Positions 16,598 to 25,551 of a DNA stretch of 64,000 nucleotides are shown in pieces. Position 1 is the first letter of the stretch. Each line of letters opens with the position of its first letter. The translations under genes and the position numbers were made by a program. The notes beneath the pieces were generated by a model. The model was not told where the DNA came from. It ran no database searches and saw only the letters and a program-made list of their open reading frames with translations. Origin of the DNA: JALOOB01 sp964387985 (GTDB lineage Bacteria; Chloroflexota; Anaerolineae; CG2-30-64-16); the NCBI GenBank assembly GCA_964387985.1, contig CAYLZG010000002.1:19818-83817 (forward strand), written 5' to 3'.

Positions 16598-19372
16598 TCA
16601 ATTATAACTGCGACGGGGAAAAACAAGTAAACGGCTGACTGCTGCTGCGCCCAGGATCACGAGCATGATCGCGAGCGTGACCAGGCTGAAGATGACGCCT
16701 GACTTCCAGCTGTGGGGCTGGTAAGTGAGCGTGACCTCATGTGTCCCCTTCTCCAGGGGGATTGCCCGGTAGAGAAGGTTGGCGCGCAGGATCTCGCCTG
16801 GCACACCATCAATCCATGCCCTCCAGCCGGGATACCAGGCATCCGCAATGATGAGAAACCCTGCTTCAGCCAGCTTTGCCTGGCAGGTCATCTGCTCTTC
16901 CGCAGCGGCGATGCAGGTAACGTCTTCATCATTGCTGGCCGCGGCGACGGGCCGGGAAGGCAGATCCGCCTCGATGACGGCAGTGCCGCGAGGATCGAAG
17001 GCCGGATCGGCGACAGCTGCCTGTGCGGCTGACTCACCGGAAACCGGCATGGCTCCATGCACGATCCAGGCGCGACCCGGCGCGTTGCGGCGCTCATAGA
17101 TCTTCACATCTCCGGAATGAATGCGGCGGAAGTCGCCCTCAGGCGATACCGTGATGGACGCATGCGCGCCGGTCCTGCGGTTGATCAGGCTGGCCCCCTG
17201 TACGACTATCTGCGCTGCGCCGCTGTTGGTGATTGCCAGTTGCCGCAGCGTTACGGACTTGGCCAACGGCAGGATGACCGGGCTGGGTGGATCCGCGGCC
17301 TCCGTTGCCGGCACCATCGTGAGGCGGATCTCATCGCCACCGACGGTGGTTACCGTAATGCCTGCAGTCGCGCCAGGCTCGGCAGACGCGATGAGCCCCA
17401 GGGCATCCGCTTCGAAAACGGGGTACGCTGTCAGGTCAAGGTCAAGTGTCGCACCGGGCTGTACGGCCGCTCCCTGTTCGAGATCGTAGTAGATGTCGTA
17501 CACCCACAGATCCCGCTGCTTATCCGTGATCACGAAGCGCACGCCGGTCAGGTCGAGCAGACGGGCAGGGGGAATGGCTGTGAGTTGTTCCCGCAGCCTT
17601 CCGTCCGGCGTCATCTCGCCGTCGAGAAACAATTCCTGGACCTTGACATAACGCTGCAAGGGCAACAGGCCCCCATCGTAGCCGTCCACAGCAGGGAGGT
17701 TGTACAGCAGGGAGAGGTTGGGCGCCACGACCTCGACCTGCTTTGCAGCGCGTACCAGCCGCTCCACCGCACCTGCGGGCAACCGGTCCGCCTGCAGCGC
17801 GCGCAGTTCGGCAAGGTCACCGGGATCGTAACGGATGTCTGACAGACTCAAGAAGCGGTCGCGACCCGCGGCCGGCTGGTCGATGGTAGCGGCCAGCAGC
17901 GCCGCAGGGGCGTTACGAAGCGAAACCGCCATCGGCGCAGTCGCAAGGGTGAACGGCAGGGCTCGGCTCGCAGCGAAGAGCTCGAGAAACGCCACGATGA
18001 CGAGCAGCGATACCCTCTTCCATCTCATGAGCGTGACTACGACGAGCGCTACAACAAGCCACAGACTGACCGTTATCCATGACGGCCAGCGCTGAATGAG
18101 GAGTAGGACGAGTACGGCAGCCGCGGCGAGCAGAGCAAACACGCGCGCCAGGGGCCGTGAGGGTAGGGCAGGTCGGGCCAGGCTGAGCCGGGATAATCCA
18201 TCCATCCCCAGGGCGGCCAGTAGCGCTGCGCCCAACGCATACAACTCCAGCCAGCGGGCCGGTGCGCGGAAGAGATCGAAGCCTGGCACGAATCGCCAAA
18301 GGGGATAGGTGAGTGGGGAGTATGCGCCGAGCGCGAGCAGCACGCCACCGATGACCAGGGCGATGGGCCTGACCCGCGCACCGGCCCCCGAAGCGCGTGC
18401 GCGCCAGTCCCGCACGGCCAGCCAGCCGCCCGACGCGGCGAGGAGCAGTCCTGCCAGGCCAATGTAAGCCACGAATTCTGCGTAGCCCTCGCTCTCAAAA
18501 GCCTCGGCTAAACCACCGCCAAACGGAGGCAGAAAGCTCTGCAGGAGTAGCTGCGGCCGCAGGGAGAAACTGACGGCCTCGCGGTATTCCAGGCCCCCGG
18601 TGCGCAATCCGAGAGCGGTGAGCTCAAGGGTTGGCAACAGCTGCGCCGCAGACAGCGCGAGGGCCGGGATCGTGGCCAGCAGCGGCAGCAGCCGCGCAGG
18701 CCGCGGCGGCCAGCCCATCGAGGCGAGCGCCCACAAACCGAGGCCGGTCATGTTGATGAACGTTGTTTGAGTGTGTCCCGCCAACAGTTGCAGCGCGATC
18801 AAGAGACTCAGTGTCAGAAAGGATACCGTGCGGCCTTGCCAGCGCTCGCCTGGCGGGCGACGGATCGTCGTGTCATAAAGGAGGAGCAGCGCTGGCAGCC
18901 ATGCCAGTGCGTTCAACTGGTTGATATTCTCCACGCGCGCAAGCGCGAACCCACCTGATCCGAAAATGAGACCGGCAATGAATGCAGCCGGCCGGCTGGC
19001 ACAAAGCGAGCGGCGCCCCAGGACATAAGTGAAGCCTGCTGCCAGCCAGGCATGCAGGATGGCGGACCATACGAGCGCTTGCTCGGGCCGGAGCCAACTC
19101 AGCGGCCAATGCAGCGGGTAGAGCACCGCGGCCTGGATATTCGCCAGGAACGGGACACCGGTGAAAAGGTAAGGGTTCCACAGCGGTGTCACGCCTGCGC
19201 GGAACGCCTCCATTCGATGGGCCCAATAGGGTGTGAAGTAAGTGAAGGCATCGATGCCGGCGACGATGCGGTTCGTCAGGCCAAGCGGCCAGAAGATGAC
19301 CAGCGTGGCCAACGCCAGCCCACCCCAGGCGCCAAGATCGCGCAGCCACGGACATCGCCGGAGCGAGTTCAT
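16598..19372 (-). CDS. YfhO-family multi-pass membrane protein
   Basis: 924-aa membrane protein. The N-terminal half (about 1-470) carries roughly 12 hydrophobic helices, with the family stretch DAFTYFTPYWAHRMEAFRAG, TPLWNPYLFTGVPFLANIQA and YPLHWPLSWL near residues 40-95. The C-terminal half is mainly extracytoplasmic, with AWYPGWRAWIDGVPGEILRA near residue 845 and a final membrane helix. YfhO proteins are GT-C fold proteins implicated in attaching sugars to lipoteichoic acid or similar surface polymers in Bacillus and Listeria; the acceptor in this organism is unknown. Its start overlaps the GT39 gene stop (19369-19372). Confidence 0.9.
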   Translation of the reverse strand: MNSLRRCPWLRDLGAWGGLALATLVIFWPLGLTNRIVAGIDAFTYFTPYWAHRMEAFRAGVTPLWNPYLFTGVPFLANIQAAVLYPLHWPLSWLRPEQALVWSAILHAWLAAGFTYVLGRRSLCASRPAAFIAGLIFGSGGFALARVENINQLNALAWLPALLLLYDTTIRRPPGERWQGRTVSFLTLSLLIALQLLAGHTQTTFINMTGLGLWALASMGWPPRPARLLPLLATIPALALSAAQLLPTLELTALGLRTGGLEYREAVSFSLRPQLLLQSFLPPFGGGLAEAFESEGYAEFVAYIGLAGLLLAASGGWLAVRDWRARASGAGARVRPIALVIGGVLLALGAYSPLTYPLWRFVPGFDLFRAPARWLELYALGAALLAALGMDGLSRLSLARPALPSRPLARVFALLAAAAVLVLLLIQRWPSWITVSLWLVVALVVVTLMRWKRVSLLVIVAFLELFAASRALPFTLATAPMAVSLRNAPAALLAATIDQPAAGRDRFLSLSDIRYDPGDLAELRALQADRLPAGAVERLVRAAKQVEVVAPNLSLLYNLPAVDGYDGGLLPLQRYVKVQELFLDGEMTPDGRLREQLTAIPPARLLDLTGVRFVITDKQRDLWVYDIYYDLEQGAAVQPGATLDLDLTAYPVFEADALGLIASAEPGATAGITVTTVGGDEIRLTMVPATEAADPPSPVILPLAKSVTLRQLAITNSGAAQIVVQGASLINRRTGAHASITVSPEGDFRRIHSGDVKIYERRNAPGRAWIVHGAMPVSGESAAQAAVADPAFDPRGTAVIEADLPSRPVAAASNDEDVTCIAAAEEQMTCQAKLAEAGFLIIADAWYPGWRAWIDGVPGEILRANLLYRAIPLEKGTHEVTLTYQPHSWKSGVIFSLVTLAIMLVILGAAAVSRLLVFPRRSYN

Positions 19373-20961
19373 GGGGTGCTCTCCACGGGTGCGCCGGGCA
19401 TGCCCGCGATCGTCAGGACCTGCTCGATCCGGTAGAGGGTCGGTCCTGTTGTCTCGTTAGCAGCAGCAGCCGTTGCTTGAGGCCGCGCGACAAAGCCCTG
19501 GGCCGCCAGCGCATTCTCCAGAGCGGCCAGCGAGTCGAGCTCCCAGCGAGGCAGCATGAGCCACTGGGGCGTGGCGGGATGCTCCTTCGCCACGCGTGCT
19601 GCCTCACGCGCGAGCTTGATGGGACCATCATACCAACTCCGCTCGATCGGTAGATCATACAGATAATAACCGAGGTGCCAGCCAAGGCGACCGTAGTAAA
19701 CTGTTGTGCCAGCAGGCTGCTGCGCGATGAAATGCGCCGCCTCTGCCACACCCTCATACGCACGGATATTACTGCCCACCGGGATCTGCGCGGTGACGCC
19801 CAATGATGCGGCGTAGACGAGGATCGGGACCAGCAGCGCCGGGGCCCACTTTGCGGCGCCAACAGCCGGGTATCGCCGCAGCATGGACCACCCATCCACC
19901 AGGCCTCGCCCGGCCAGGATGCACAGGAGCGGCAACACGGGCAGCAGGTAGCGATCCCAGGGCTGGAATGAGAAGATCAGGTGAATCACCAGGTAGCAAA
20001 GGACATAGCCAGCGAGGAGAAATGTCCAACGTGACGGCCGGTCTCGCGAGTCTCTCATCAGCCTGTCCGGCAGTGCAGAGACTCCTGCGACGAACAGCAG
20101 CAGTGCGCTGATAGCCGGGGCTCCGAACAGGTATCCCATCTGCTGCAGCCATTCGGCGGCACGTCTGGGCCATTCGACCAGCGGGGCCAATACAACACCG
20201 CCGTACGTGCGCAGGCTCTGGTCCCAGTAGCTGGGCCGGTTGTGCCAGCGCAGGCTGTCCCAGTAGGTCACCGCACCGAAAACCGGAGCGAAGCCCACGA
20301 GCGCCAGGCCAACTCGTTTCAGAATTACGATGCCACGCCGGCTCTCACCTGCCTCGGGGATCTCCGCGGCGATCAGCAGGGCAAGAATGAGCGGCACTCC
20401 GAACACACCCTGCTGCTTGCTCGCGCAGGCGAGGCCCAGGAGAACACCTGCCCACAACGGCTGTGCGGCCACAGCAGCCCATGCCGCGCCGGTCACAAAC
20501 AACGTCAGCCACGGGTCAGCGAAAGCCGTCGGGCCAAACAGGATCGCAAAAGGGGACAGCGCAAGCAGCGCAGCAGCGAGCAGCGCGGCCTGTTTGCCCA
20601 CCATGCGCCACGCGAGGCCGTAGGTTCCCAGGACAGTCAGCACGCTCGCCAGCATGCCGGGTGCGCGCAAGGCCAATTCAGATGGCCCAAACACCTTGAG
20701 GCTGAGCGCGAGAAGATACAGCACGAGCGGTGGCTTGTCCACCCAAGGAATGAGCAGCAGGGGATCGGAGCTGTCGGCGATTGCGCGCGCCCAGGTGCCA
20801 TACAGCGCTTCATCATGATGAAGTGGAAGACTTGCTGCCCAGGGGATCGCGCGCAGCAGCAGGCTAGCAACCATCAGGGCAGGCAAGAGGACGCTGCCGC
20901 GCGTTACTCGACGAACCGGTATTTCAACAGCGTCCACGCCACCGTCAAACCATCGCGCCAA
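19369..20961 (-). CDS. ArnT/PMT-like glycosyltransferase, family 39-type
   Basis: 530-aa GT-C fold membrane glycosyltransferase. The first extracytoplasmic loop has SLPLHHDEALYGTWARAI with the acidic D-E pair expected to be catalytic, then LLLIPWVDKPPLVLYLLA, the typical ArnT/PMT second motif. About ten membrane helices follow and a soluble C-terminal tail closes the protein. It would use a polyprenyl-phosphate sugar, which fits the DPM-like GT2 gene upstream. The start is uncertain: the TTG at 20961 gives a 58-bp overlap with the GT2 gene and only weak ribosome-binding sequence; an ATG at 20874 would remove a charged leader of 29 residues. Confidence 0.88.
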   Translation of the reverse strand: MARWFDGGVDAVEIPVRRVTRGSVLLPALMVASLLLRAIPWAASLPLHHDEALYGTWARAIADSSDPLLLIPWVDKPPLVLYLLALSLKVFGPSELALRAPGMLASVLTVLGTYGLAWRMVGKQAALLAAALLALSPFAILFGPTAFADPWLTLFVTGAAWAAVAAQPLWAGVLLGLACASKQQGVFGVPLILALLIAAEIPEAGESRRGIVILKRVGLALVGFAPVFGAVTYWDSLRWHNRPSYWDQSLRTYGGVVLAPLVEWPRRAAEWLQQMGYLFGAPAISALLLFVAGVSALPDRLMRDSRDRPSRWTFLLAGYVLCYLVIHLIFSFQPWDRYLLPVLPLLCILAGRGLVDGWSMLRRYPAVGAAKWAPALLVPILVYAASLGVTAQIPVGSNIRAYEGVAEAAHFIAQQPAGTTVYYGRLGWHLGYYLYDLPIERSWYDGPIKLAREAARVAKEHPATPQWLMLPRWELDSLAALENALAAQGFVARPQATAAAANETTGPTLYRIEQVLTIAGMPGAPVESTP

Positions 20962-21665
20962 CTGATCTTCTTGCCCTCATTGAACTCGCGGCCGGTGTAC
21001 GAGATGGGCACCTCGTAGATGCGGTAACCCCGTTTCAAGATCTTCGCAGTTATCTCAGGGTCGAAACCCCAACCGTGGGAGTTCAGCCGAAGCTGCTGAG
21101 CGACCTCGCGCGTGAACACCTTGTAGCACGTTTCCATGTCGGACAGAATCGTGTCGTACAGAATATTGGCGAAGAGCGTGAGCAGCTTGTTGCCCAGCAT
21201 ATGGCTGAAGAACATTGCCTTGCGCGGACCGCCCAGGAAGCGGCTGCCGTATACCACCTTCGAGCGACCCTCGACGATGGGTTGTACCAGCTTTGGATAC
21301 TCCCTGGGGTCATACTCCAGATCTGCATCCTGTACGATGAGGATCTCGCCGGTTGCCTTATCGATCGCCGTTCGGACAGCCGCGCCTTTGCCCTTATTGC
21401 GTTCGTGATAGTACACCGAGACCTCGGGCAGCTCGGCCAGATCGGCCAGAATGTCGCGCGTTCCATCCTTTGACCCATCGTCGACGATGATGACTTCTTT
21501 CTCAACAACCAGTTCCACCGGACCTTCTCTGCTACGGTTCGGATCGCCTTGCGCCGTCTTTCCCTCGCGGACGCGCAGAACGATGTCGACGTCCAACACA
21601 CGTTCGACGATTTCGCGGATGGTGTCGATTTCATTGTAGCAAGGAATGAGGACCGAAAGCTTCAA
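20904..21665 (-). CDS. Glycosyltransferase family 2, dolichyl/polyprenyl-phosphate mannosyltransferase-like
   Basis: 253-aa GT-A enzyme. It opens with LSVLIPCYNEIDTIREIVE, has IIVDDGSKDGTRDIL, KGKGAAVRTAIDKATGEI and the DxD-like metal site QDADLEYDP, then the acceptor block DMETCYKVFTREV and GWGFDPEITAK typical of DPM1-type enzymes that load a sugar onto a polyprenyl phosphate. A TTG start at 21665 is chosen because GAGGAGG lies eight bases upstream; longer frames (ATG 21707 or 21761) have no such site and start before the homology. Between the first two motifs is a 30-residue insertion rich in charged residues. It feeds the GT39 protein downstream. Confidence 0.88.
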   Translation of the reverse strand: MKLSVLIPCYNEIDTIREIVERVLDVDIVLRVREGKTAQGDPNRSREGPVELVVEKEVIIVDDGSKDGTRDILADLAELPEVSVYYHERNKGKGAAVRTAIDKATGEILIVQDADLEYDPREYPKLVQPIVEGRSKVVYGSRFLGGPRKAMFFSHMLGNKLLTLFANILYDTILSDMETCYKVFTREVAQQLRLNSHGWGFDPEITAKILKRGYRIYEVPISYTGREFNEGKKISWRDGLTVAWTLLKYRFVE

Positions 21666-21705
21666 AAAACGGGCCTCCTCGTAGGAATCCTGAGAACAAT
21701 CTAAC

Positions 21706-21733
21706 ATTATAGCGGACGCTGGGCGAATTCCAA
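21706..21733 (-). promoter_or_regulatory. Promoter for the GT2-GT39-YfhO operon
   Basis: On the minus strand TTGGAA (21733-21728) and TATAAT (21711-21706) are separated by 16 bases, ending about 40 bases before the GT2 start. Read by eye; the -10 box is a perfect consensus. Confidence 0.6.
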
Positions 21734-21745
21734 AGCGGTGCGGGT

Positions 21746-21773
21746 TTGACTTCGCGGACACTGCCCGTATACT
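21746..21773 (+). promoter_or_regulatory. Promoter for the transglutaminase-like gene
   Basis: TTGACT (21746-21751) and TATACT (21768-21773), 16-base spacer, on the plus strand. It is back-to-back with the GT2 operon promoter; only 12 bases separate the two -35 boxes. Confidence 0.6.
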
Positions 21774-21815
21774 CTTTCGGATGGAGATTCGGCATCTCTT
21801 CCCAGGATGAGAGAC

Positions 21816-22454
21816 ATGTCACTAGAAGCGCACTTGACCCCTGATGAGCAGGCGGCGCTCGCCAGCCTGTCCAACCCTCGCAAGATCCAGGACTTCCTGG
21901 ACTCGATCGCCTATGAGCCTGAATATTTTAACCGGTCGCCTCTGCGCGTGCTTCGCGAACAGCGCGGCCACTGCCTCGACGGCGCGCTGTTCGGCGCTGC
22001 CGCGCTGCGCCGCCTGGGACACCGGCCCCTGGTGCTCGACCTTGTGCCCGAGCCGCTCATGGATGACGATCATGTGCTTGCCATCTACTGCCTGGGGGAA
22101 GCTTACGGCGCCGTTGCAAAGTCCAACTTCGCGGGCCTGCGCTATCGGGAGCCGGTATATCGTTCCCTGCGGGAACTGGTGATGTCCTATTTTGAGGATT
22201 ACTTCAATGCTCTCGGTCGCAAGACGCTGCGCGGCTACACCCGGCTGTTGGATCTTTCCAAATATGACGCACTGGAGTGGGAAACACGCGATGCCGCGTG
22301 CGATCGCATCGAAAAACGCCTGCAGGGTATGCGGCACATCTCCATCCTGACCCCCGAGATGATCCGCAGCCTCACCCCTGTGGATTCGCGCACGCTTTCC
22401 GCCGGCCTCCATGGAGCAGACGAGGAAGGGATCTTTAAGCCCGGCATTGCGTGA
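21816..22454 (+). CDS. Transglutaminase/cysteine protease-like protein
   Basis: 212-aa soluble protein. RGHCLDGALFGAAALRRLGH has the nucleophile-Cys context of transglutaminase-like (papain-fold) proteins: a Cys at the head of a helix preceded by Gly-His. DDDHVLAIY then provides a candidate catalytic His about 30 residues on, and a polar AKSNFAGLRYR segment follows. The triad is inferred. The ATG at 21816 is used because AGGA lies about nine bases upstream; an ATG at 21807 would add three residues. It stands alone between a promoter and the metal importer operon. The specific substrate is unknown. Confidence 0.75.
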   Translation: MSLEAHLTPDEQAALASLSNPRKIQDFLDSIAYEPEYFNRSPLRVLREQRGHCLDGALFGAAALRRLGHRPLVLDLVPEPLMDDDHVLAIYCLGEAYGAVAKSNFAGLRYREPVYRSLRELVMSYFEDYFNALGRKTLRGYTRLLDLSKYDALEWETRDAACDRIEKRLQGMRHISILTPEMIRSLTPVDSRTLSAGLHGADEEGIFKPGIA

Positions 22455-22473
22455 CGAACTTTGCCTCCTGTGC

Positions 22474-22514
22474 CTTATTGTGATAGGATTGCAATTGCAA
22501 TCAGTTGCAATAAG
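22474..22514. promoter_or_regulatory. Fur-family (Nur/Zur-type) operator upstream of cbiMN
   Basis: A perfect 16-bp palindrome GATTGCAATTGCAATC (22487-22502) sits inside a wider inverted repeat CTTATTG (22474-22480) / CAATAAG (22508-22514), with a further TTGCAAT element at 22505-22511. It lies 35-75 bases before the first gene of an operon that ends with its own Fur-family regulator, so it is very probably that regulator's binding site. Confidence 0.75.
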
Positions 22515-22548
22515 ATGCCGCTTTTCGTCACATAGGAGGTAGATGATT

Positions 22549-23511
22549 ATGACCTTCGCCGTTGTTCAGCCCATGCACATTCCCGACGGATTCCTTTCCG
22601 TCGCCGTCTCGGTGGCCCTATGGGTGTTTTCGATCCTGGCTATCGCGTACGCACTCCGGCGCGTGAACCGGGACTTCGACGAGCGCAAGGTTCCGCTGAT
22701 GGGCGTGCTGGCGGCAGCCATTTTCGCCGGCCAGATGCTCAACTTCGCGGTGACCGGTGGCACATCGGGCCATCTGATGGGCGCAGCCATTGCCACGATC
22801 CTGCTGGGACCATGGGCGGCCGTGTTGGTGATAACCGCTGTAGTTGGCGTTCAGGCGCTGATCTTCCAGGATGGCGGAATCCTGGCGCTCGGCGCGAACA
22901 TCTTCAACATGGGTGTGGTGGGTGTTGCGGTCTCCTACTTCACCTATCGCACGGTCATGCAGATCGCGCGCGATCAGAAGTGGGGCGTATTTGTGGGCGG
23001 ATTCGCTGCAGGTTGGCTGTCGATCTTCATCGCTTCGCTGGGCGTCGCGCTTCAGCTAGCCCTCTCCGGCACCTCTCCGGCCAACCTCGCGGTGCCTGCG
23101 ATGGGAGCCATCCATGCCCTTATCGGCGTGGGAGAGGGTTTGATCACCGTGGGAGCACTGGCCTTCCTGTACGCTGCCCGGCCCGACCTGGTTCTCGCCA
23201 ACGGGAGGACTGCACCGCTCGGCAAGGCCATCTGGATTGGGGGGTTGGTCATCGCGCTGGCTCTGGCTGTGCTCGCTCCGCTGGCTTCGGCCAACCCGGA
23301 CGGGCTCGAGTGGGTGGCGGAGCAGCGCGGTTTTCTCGACCGCGGCCAGGAACCGTTGTACAACATCATCCCGGATTATGTCTTCCCGGGCATCTCAGAT
23401 GAAGCGGTCGCGACAATTCTCGCAGGCTTTGTCGGGGTGCTGCTCGTGCTGGGCGTCGTTGCGTTCCTGAGCTATTCGCGACGCCGGCGCGCGGCCGATA
23501 ACAAAGCTTAG
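22549..23511 (+). CDS. cbiM: CbiM-CbiN fusion, ECF cobalt/nickel transporter S component with PDGLE domain
   Basis: 320-aa membrane protein. It contains the metal-chelating MHIPDGF motif of CbiM/NikM, six or seven membrane helices with ILLGPWAAVLVITAVVG and NIFNMGVVGVAV, and after about residue 240 a CbiN/PDGLE domain (SANPDGLEWVAEQRGF) with a last helix. In studied CbiM proteins Met1-His2 bind the metal, so MHIPDGF should become the N-terminus. Here AGGAGG fits ATG 22549, giving an eight-residue leader before that Met (ATG 22573). The leader may be cleaved or translation may start later. A CbiQ gene follows after ten bases. Metal could be Co, Ni or, from the Fur-type control, Zn. Confidence 0.92.
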   Translation: MTFAVVQPMHIPDGFLSVAVSVALWVFSILAIAYALRRVNRDFDERKVPLMGVLAAAIFAGQMLNFAVTGGTSGHLMGAAIATILLGPWAAVLVITAVVGVQALIFQDGGILALGANIFNMGVVGVAVSYFTYRTVMQIARDQKWGVFVGGFAAGWLSIFIASLGVALQLALSGTSPANLAVPAMGAIHALIGVGEGLITVGALAFLYAARPDLVLANGRTAPLGKAIWIGGLVIALALAVLAPLASANPDGLEWVAEQRGFLDRGQEPLYNIIPDYVFPGISDEAVATILAGFVGVLLVLGVVAFLSYSRRRRAADNKA

Positions 23512-23521
23512 GGAATAGCAC

Positions 23522-24325
23522 TTGCACGCGCACTTTCTGGATCCTTACCGCTATCGCGAATCGCCTATCCATGCGCTGGATCCGCGGGTGAAGTTCGTCC
23601 TGGCCGTGGCGTTCATCATCACGACGGCCCTCATCCCTCCCGGCGCATGGCCCGCGTACGTGCTGCTGTATGCGGCCGTGCTATCGGTGATTCTGCTGTC
23701 CGAACTCGGCATTGGCCTGGTGATGAAGCGCGCGGTTTTGGCTGCGCCTTTCGTCCTCGCGGCACTGCCGCTGCTGTTCACCGTGCCCGGCGACGCGCTT
23801 GGCGTATTCCGCATCGGCGCATGGACACTGACGATCAGCTCGCCCGGTTTGGAGCGCTTTGTCAGTGTGGCGCTCAAATCGTGGCTCTCCGTGCAAATGG
23901 CCATCGTTCTGGCTTCGTCAACGTCATTCCCCGATTTGCTTGCTGCAATGCGCGCGCTGCGCTTGCCCCGTCTTCTTGTCGCGATCATCGGCCTCATGTG
24001 GCGCTACCTGTTCGTGCTCGTGGATGAGGTGATGCGGCTGATGCGCGCGAGGGAGGCGCGCAGCGGACACCCCTCCGAACCGGCCGGCCGCATCGGAGGT
24101 ACGCTGGCCTGGCGTGCAAAGGTCACCGGCGGAATGGCGGGCAATCTCATGCTGCGGTCCTTCGACCGGTCCGAACGCATCTACGCGGCCATGGCCTCGC
24201 GAGGCTACGATGGTGAAGTGCGGGGCCTGCCGCGTCCGCCGGTGTCCCGTGGCGGGTGGCTCGTGCTGGCAGGCGGCCTGGTGTTTCTTGTGTTGGTACT
24301 GCTGATAGGGCTTCTGGTTTCGTAA
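23522..24325 (+). CDS. cbiQ: ECF transporter T component, CbiQ family
   Basis: 267-aa membrane coupling protein that transmits ATPase movement to CbiM. It begins HFLDPYRYRESPIHALDPRVKF, a typical CbiQ opening, and contains the two coupling-helix motifs MRALRLPRLL and, near the C-terminus, MASRGYDGEVR. Four to five membrane helices are seen. The start is TTG at 23522. It lies between cbiMN and the ATPase gene with gaps of ten and eight bases. Confidence 0.9.
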   Translation: MHAHFLDPYRYRESPIHALDPRVKFVLAVAFIITTALIPPGAWPAYVLLYAAVLSVILLSELGIGLVMKRAVLAAPFVLAALPLLFTVPGDALGVFRIGAWTLTISSPGLERFVSVALKSWLSVQMAIVLASSTSFPDLLAAMRALRLPRLLVAIIGLMWRYLFVLVDEVMRLMRAREARSGHPSEPAGRIGGTLAWRAKVTGGMAGNLMLRSFDRSERIYAAMASRGYDGEVRGLPRPPVSRGGWLVLAGGLVFLVLVLLIGLLVS

Positions 24326-24333
24326 GGTATTGC

Positions 24334-25047
24334 ATGCACCATACAGTCGAAGTCGAGAATCTTACGTTTTCTTACCCGGACGGCCACCCGGCCCTCCGGG
24401 ATGTGTCTCTGTCCGTGGCGCCGGGTGAGAAAGTCGCACTGCTCGGTCCGAATGGCGCGGGTAAGTCAACGCTCATCCTTCACCTGAACGGAATCCTGCG
24501 TGTCCAATCCGGCTCTGTCTGTGTGGCTGGGATCACGGTCGGGGAGAAGACGCTTGGCCGTGTCCGGGCAGCCGTCGGACTGGTCTTTCAGAATCCGGAC
24601 GATCAGCTGTTTTCGCCGACAGTCTTCGATGATGTTGCATTCGGCCCGATCTACCAGGGACTGCCGGAGGCTGAGGTGAGGGCGCGCGTCCAGGAGGCGC
24701 TTGCGGCCGTTCGCATGGATGAGTACAAGCAGCGCGTGTCGCACCACCTGAGCACCGGTGAGAAGAAGCGCATAGCGATCGCTTCGGTGCTTTCGATGCG
24801 ACCGGAAATCCTGGTGCTCGATGAGCCAACTGCAGGGTTGGATCCGCGTGCTCGCCGCGGACTGATCAACCTCATTCGCGAGCTGCCTCAAACGATGCTG
24901 GTTGCGACGCACGATATTCGGATGGTCGTAGAGCTGTTCCATCGATCGGTCATCATGGATACCGGTGAGATCGTCGCAGATGGCCCTTCTGAGCGCATCC
25001 TGGCGGATGAGGCACTGCTGGCTGCACATGGGCTGGAGGTGTACTGA
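24334..25047 (+). CDS. cbiO: ECF transporter ATPase, CbiO family
   Basis: 237-aa ABC ATPase. Walker A GPNGAGKST at residues 38-46, Q loop VFQNPDDQLFSPTVFDDVAFGP (the ECF-type segment), signature LSTGEKKRIAIA (Thr in place of the usual second Gly), Walker B VLDEPTAGLDPRAR and H loop THD. The start at ATG 24334 lies eight bases after cbiQ; a longer frame from 24256 would overlap cbiQ. Its stop overlaps the fur-like start (TGATG). Confidence 0.92.
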   Translation: MHHTVEVENLTFSYPDGHPALRDVSLSVAPGEKVALLGPNGAGKSTLILHLNGILRVQSGSVCVAGITVGEKTLGRVRAAVGLVFQNPDDQLFSPTVFDDVAFGPIYQGLPEAEVRARVQEALAAVRMDEYKQRVSHHLSTGEKKRIAIASVLSMRPEILVLDEPTAGLDPRARRGLINLIRELPQTMLVATHDIRMVVELFHRSVIMDTGEIVADGPSERILADEALLAAHGLEVY

Positions 25048-25496
25048 TGTCGTGTGAGGAGAAGCTGTTTCGCACCCTGCGCGAACACGGGATGCGCGTG
25101 ACACCCCAGCGTGAGCTTGTCTTGTCGGTTCTGCATGACGTCGAGGGCCATGCTTCGGCAGAGGAGATCTATCGCCGCGTGCAACTCCGCAGCACGGTGA
25201 TAGACATCTCCACCGTTTACCGTACGCTAGAGATGATGCAATCGATGAGCATGCTGGAGAGTATTGAAGGCGCAGATGGACAGCGCCGCTTCGCGCTCAG
25301 GCATACGCATGATCGACATTCGCACCTCGTCTGTTCCTGCTGCGGCGCAGTCATCGAGACCAGCCTTGAACCCCTGCAGAGCCTTGCGGAGACCCTGCAC
25401 CAGGAGTACGGTTTCGTACTTGCGGCAGACCAGCTGACGTTGCCCGGGGTGTGTGCTCAATGTGACAAATCATGCAGCACTGACGATCAAAGTTAG
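25047..25496 (+). CDS. Fur-family metalloregulator
   Basis: 149-aa ferric-uptake-regulator family protein. The winged helix has MRVTPQRELVLSVLHDVEGHASAEEIYRRV and ISTVYRTLEMM (recognition helix). The metal region has RHTHDRHSHLVCSCC with C96/C99 and the C-terminal C136/C139 pair (VCAQCDKSC), which would form the structural zinc site; the HxHxxHxH run is histidine-rich. Position as last gene of a CbiMNQO operon with a palindrome at its head suggests autoregulated Nur- or Zur-like control of that importer. The metal sensed is not proven. Confidence 0.9.
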   Translation: MSCEEKLFRTLREHGMRVTPQRELVLSVLHDVEGHASAEEIYRRVQLRSTVIDISTVYRTLEMMQSMSMLESIEGADGQRRFALRHTHDRHSHLVCSCCGAVIETSLEPLQSLAETLHQEYGFVLAADQLTLPGVCAQCDKSCSTDDQS

Positions 25497-25551
25497 GGTC
25501 TTTTCTCTCCCCCGTGATACAATCCACACGATAAAAGCAAAGGAGCGTGCC

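Noticed and set aside
22455..22548. Cobalamin riboswitch before the CbiMN gene
   Set aside because: The gap is under 100 bases, too short for the aptamer, and it is occupied by the Fur-type palindrome.
25497..25551. Glycine riboswitch before the GlyA-GcvT gene
   Set aside because: Only 55 bases separate it from the fur-like gene, far too short, and no glycine aptamer motif is present.
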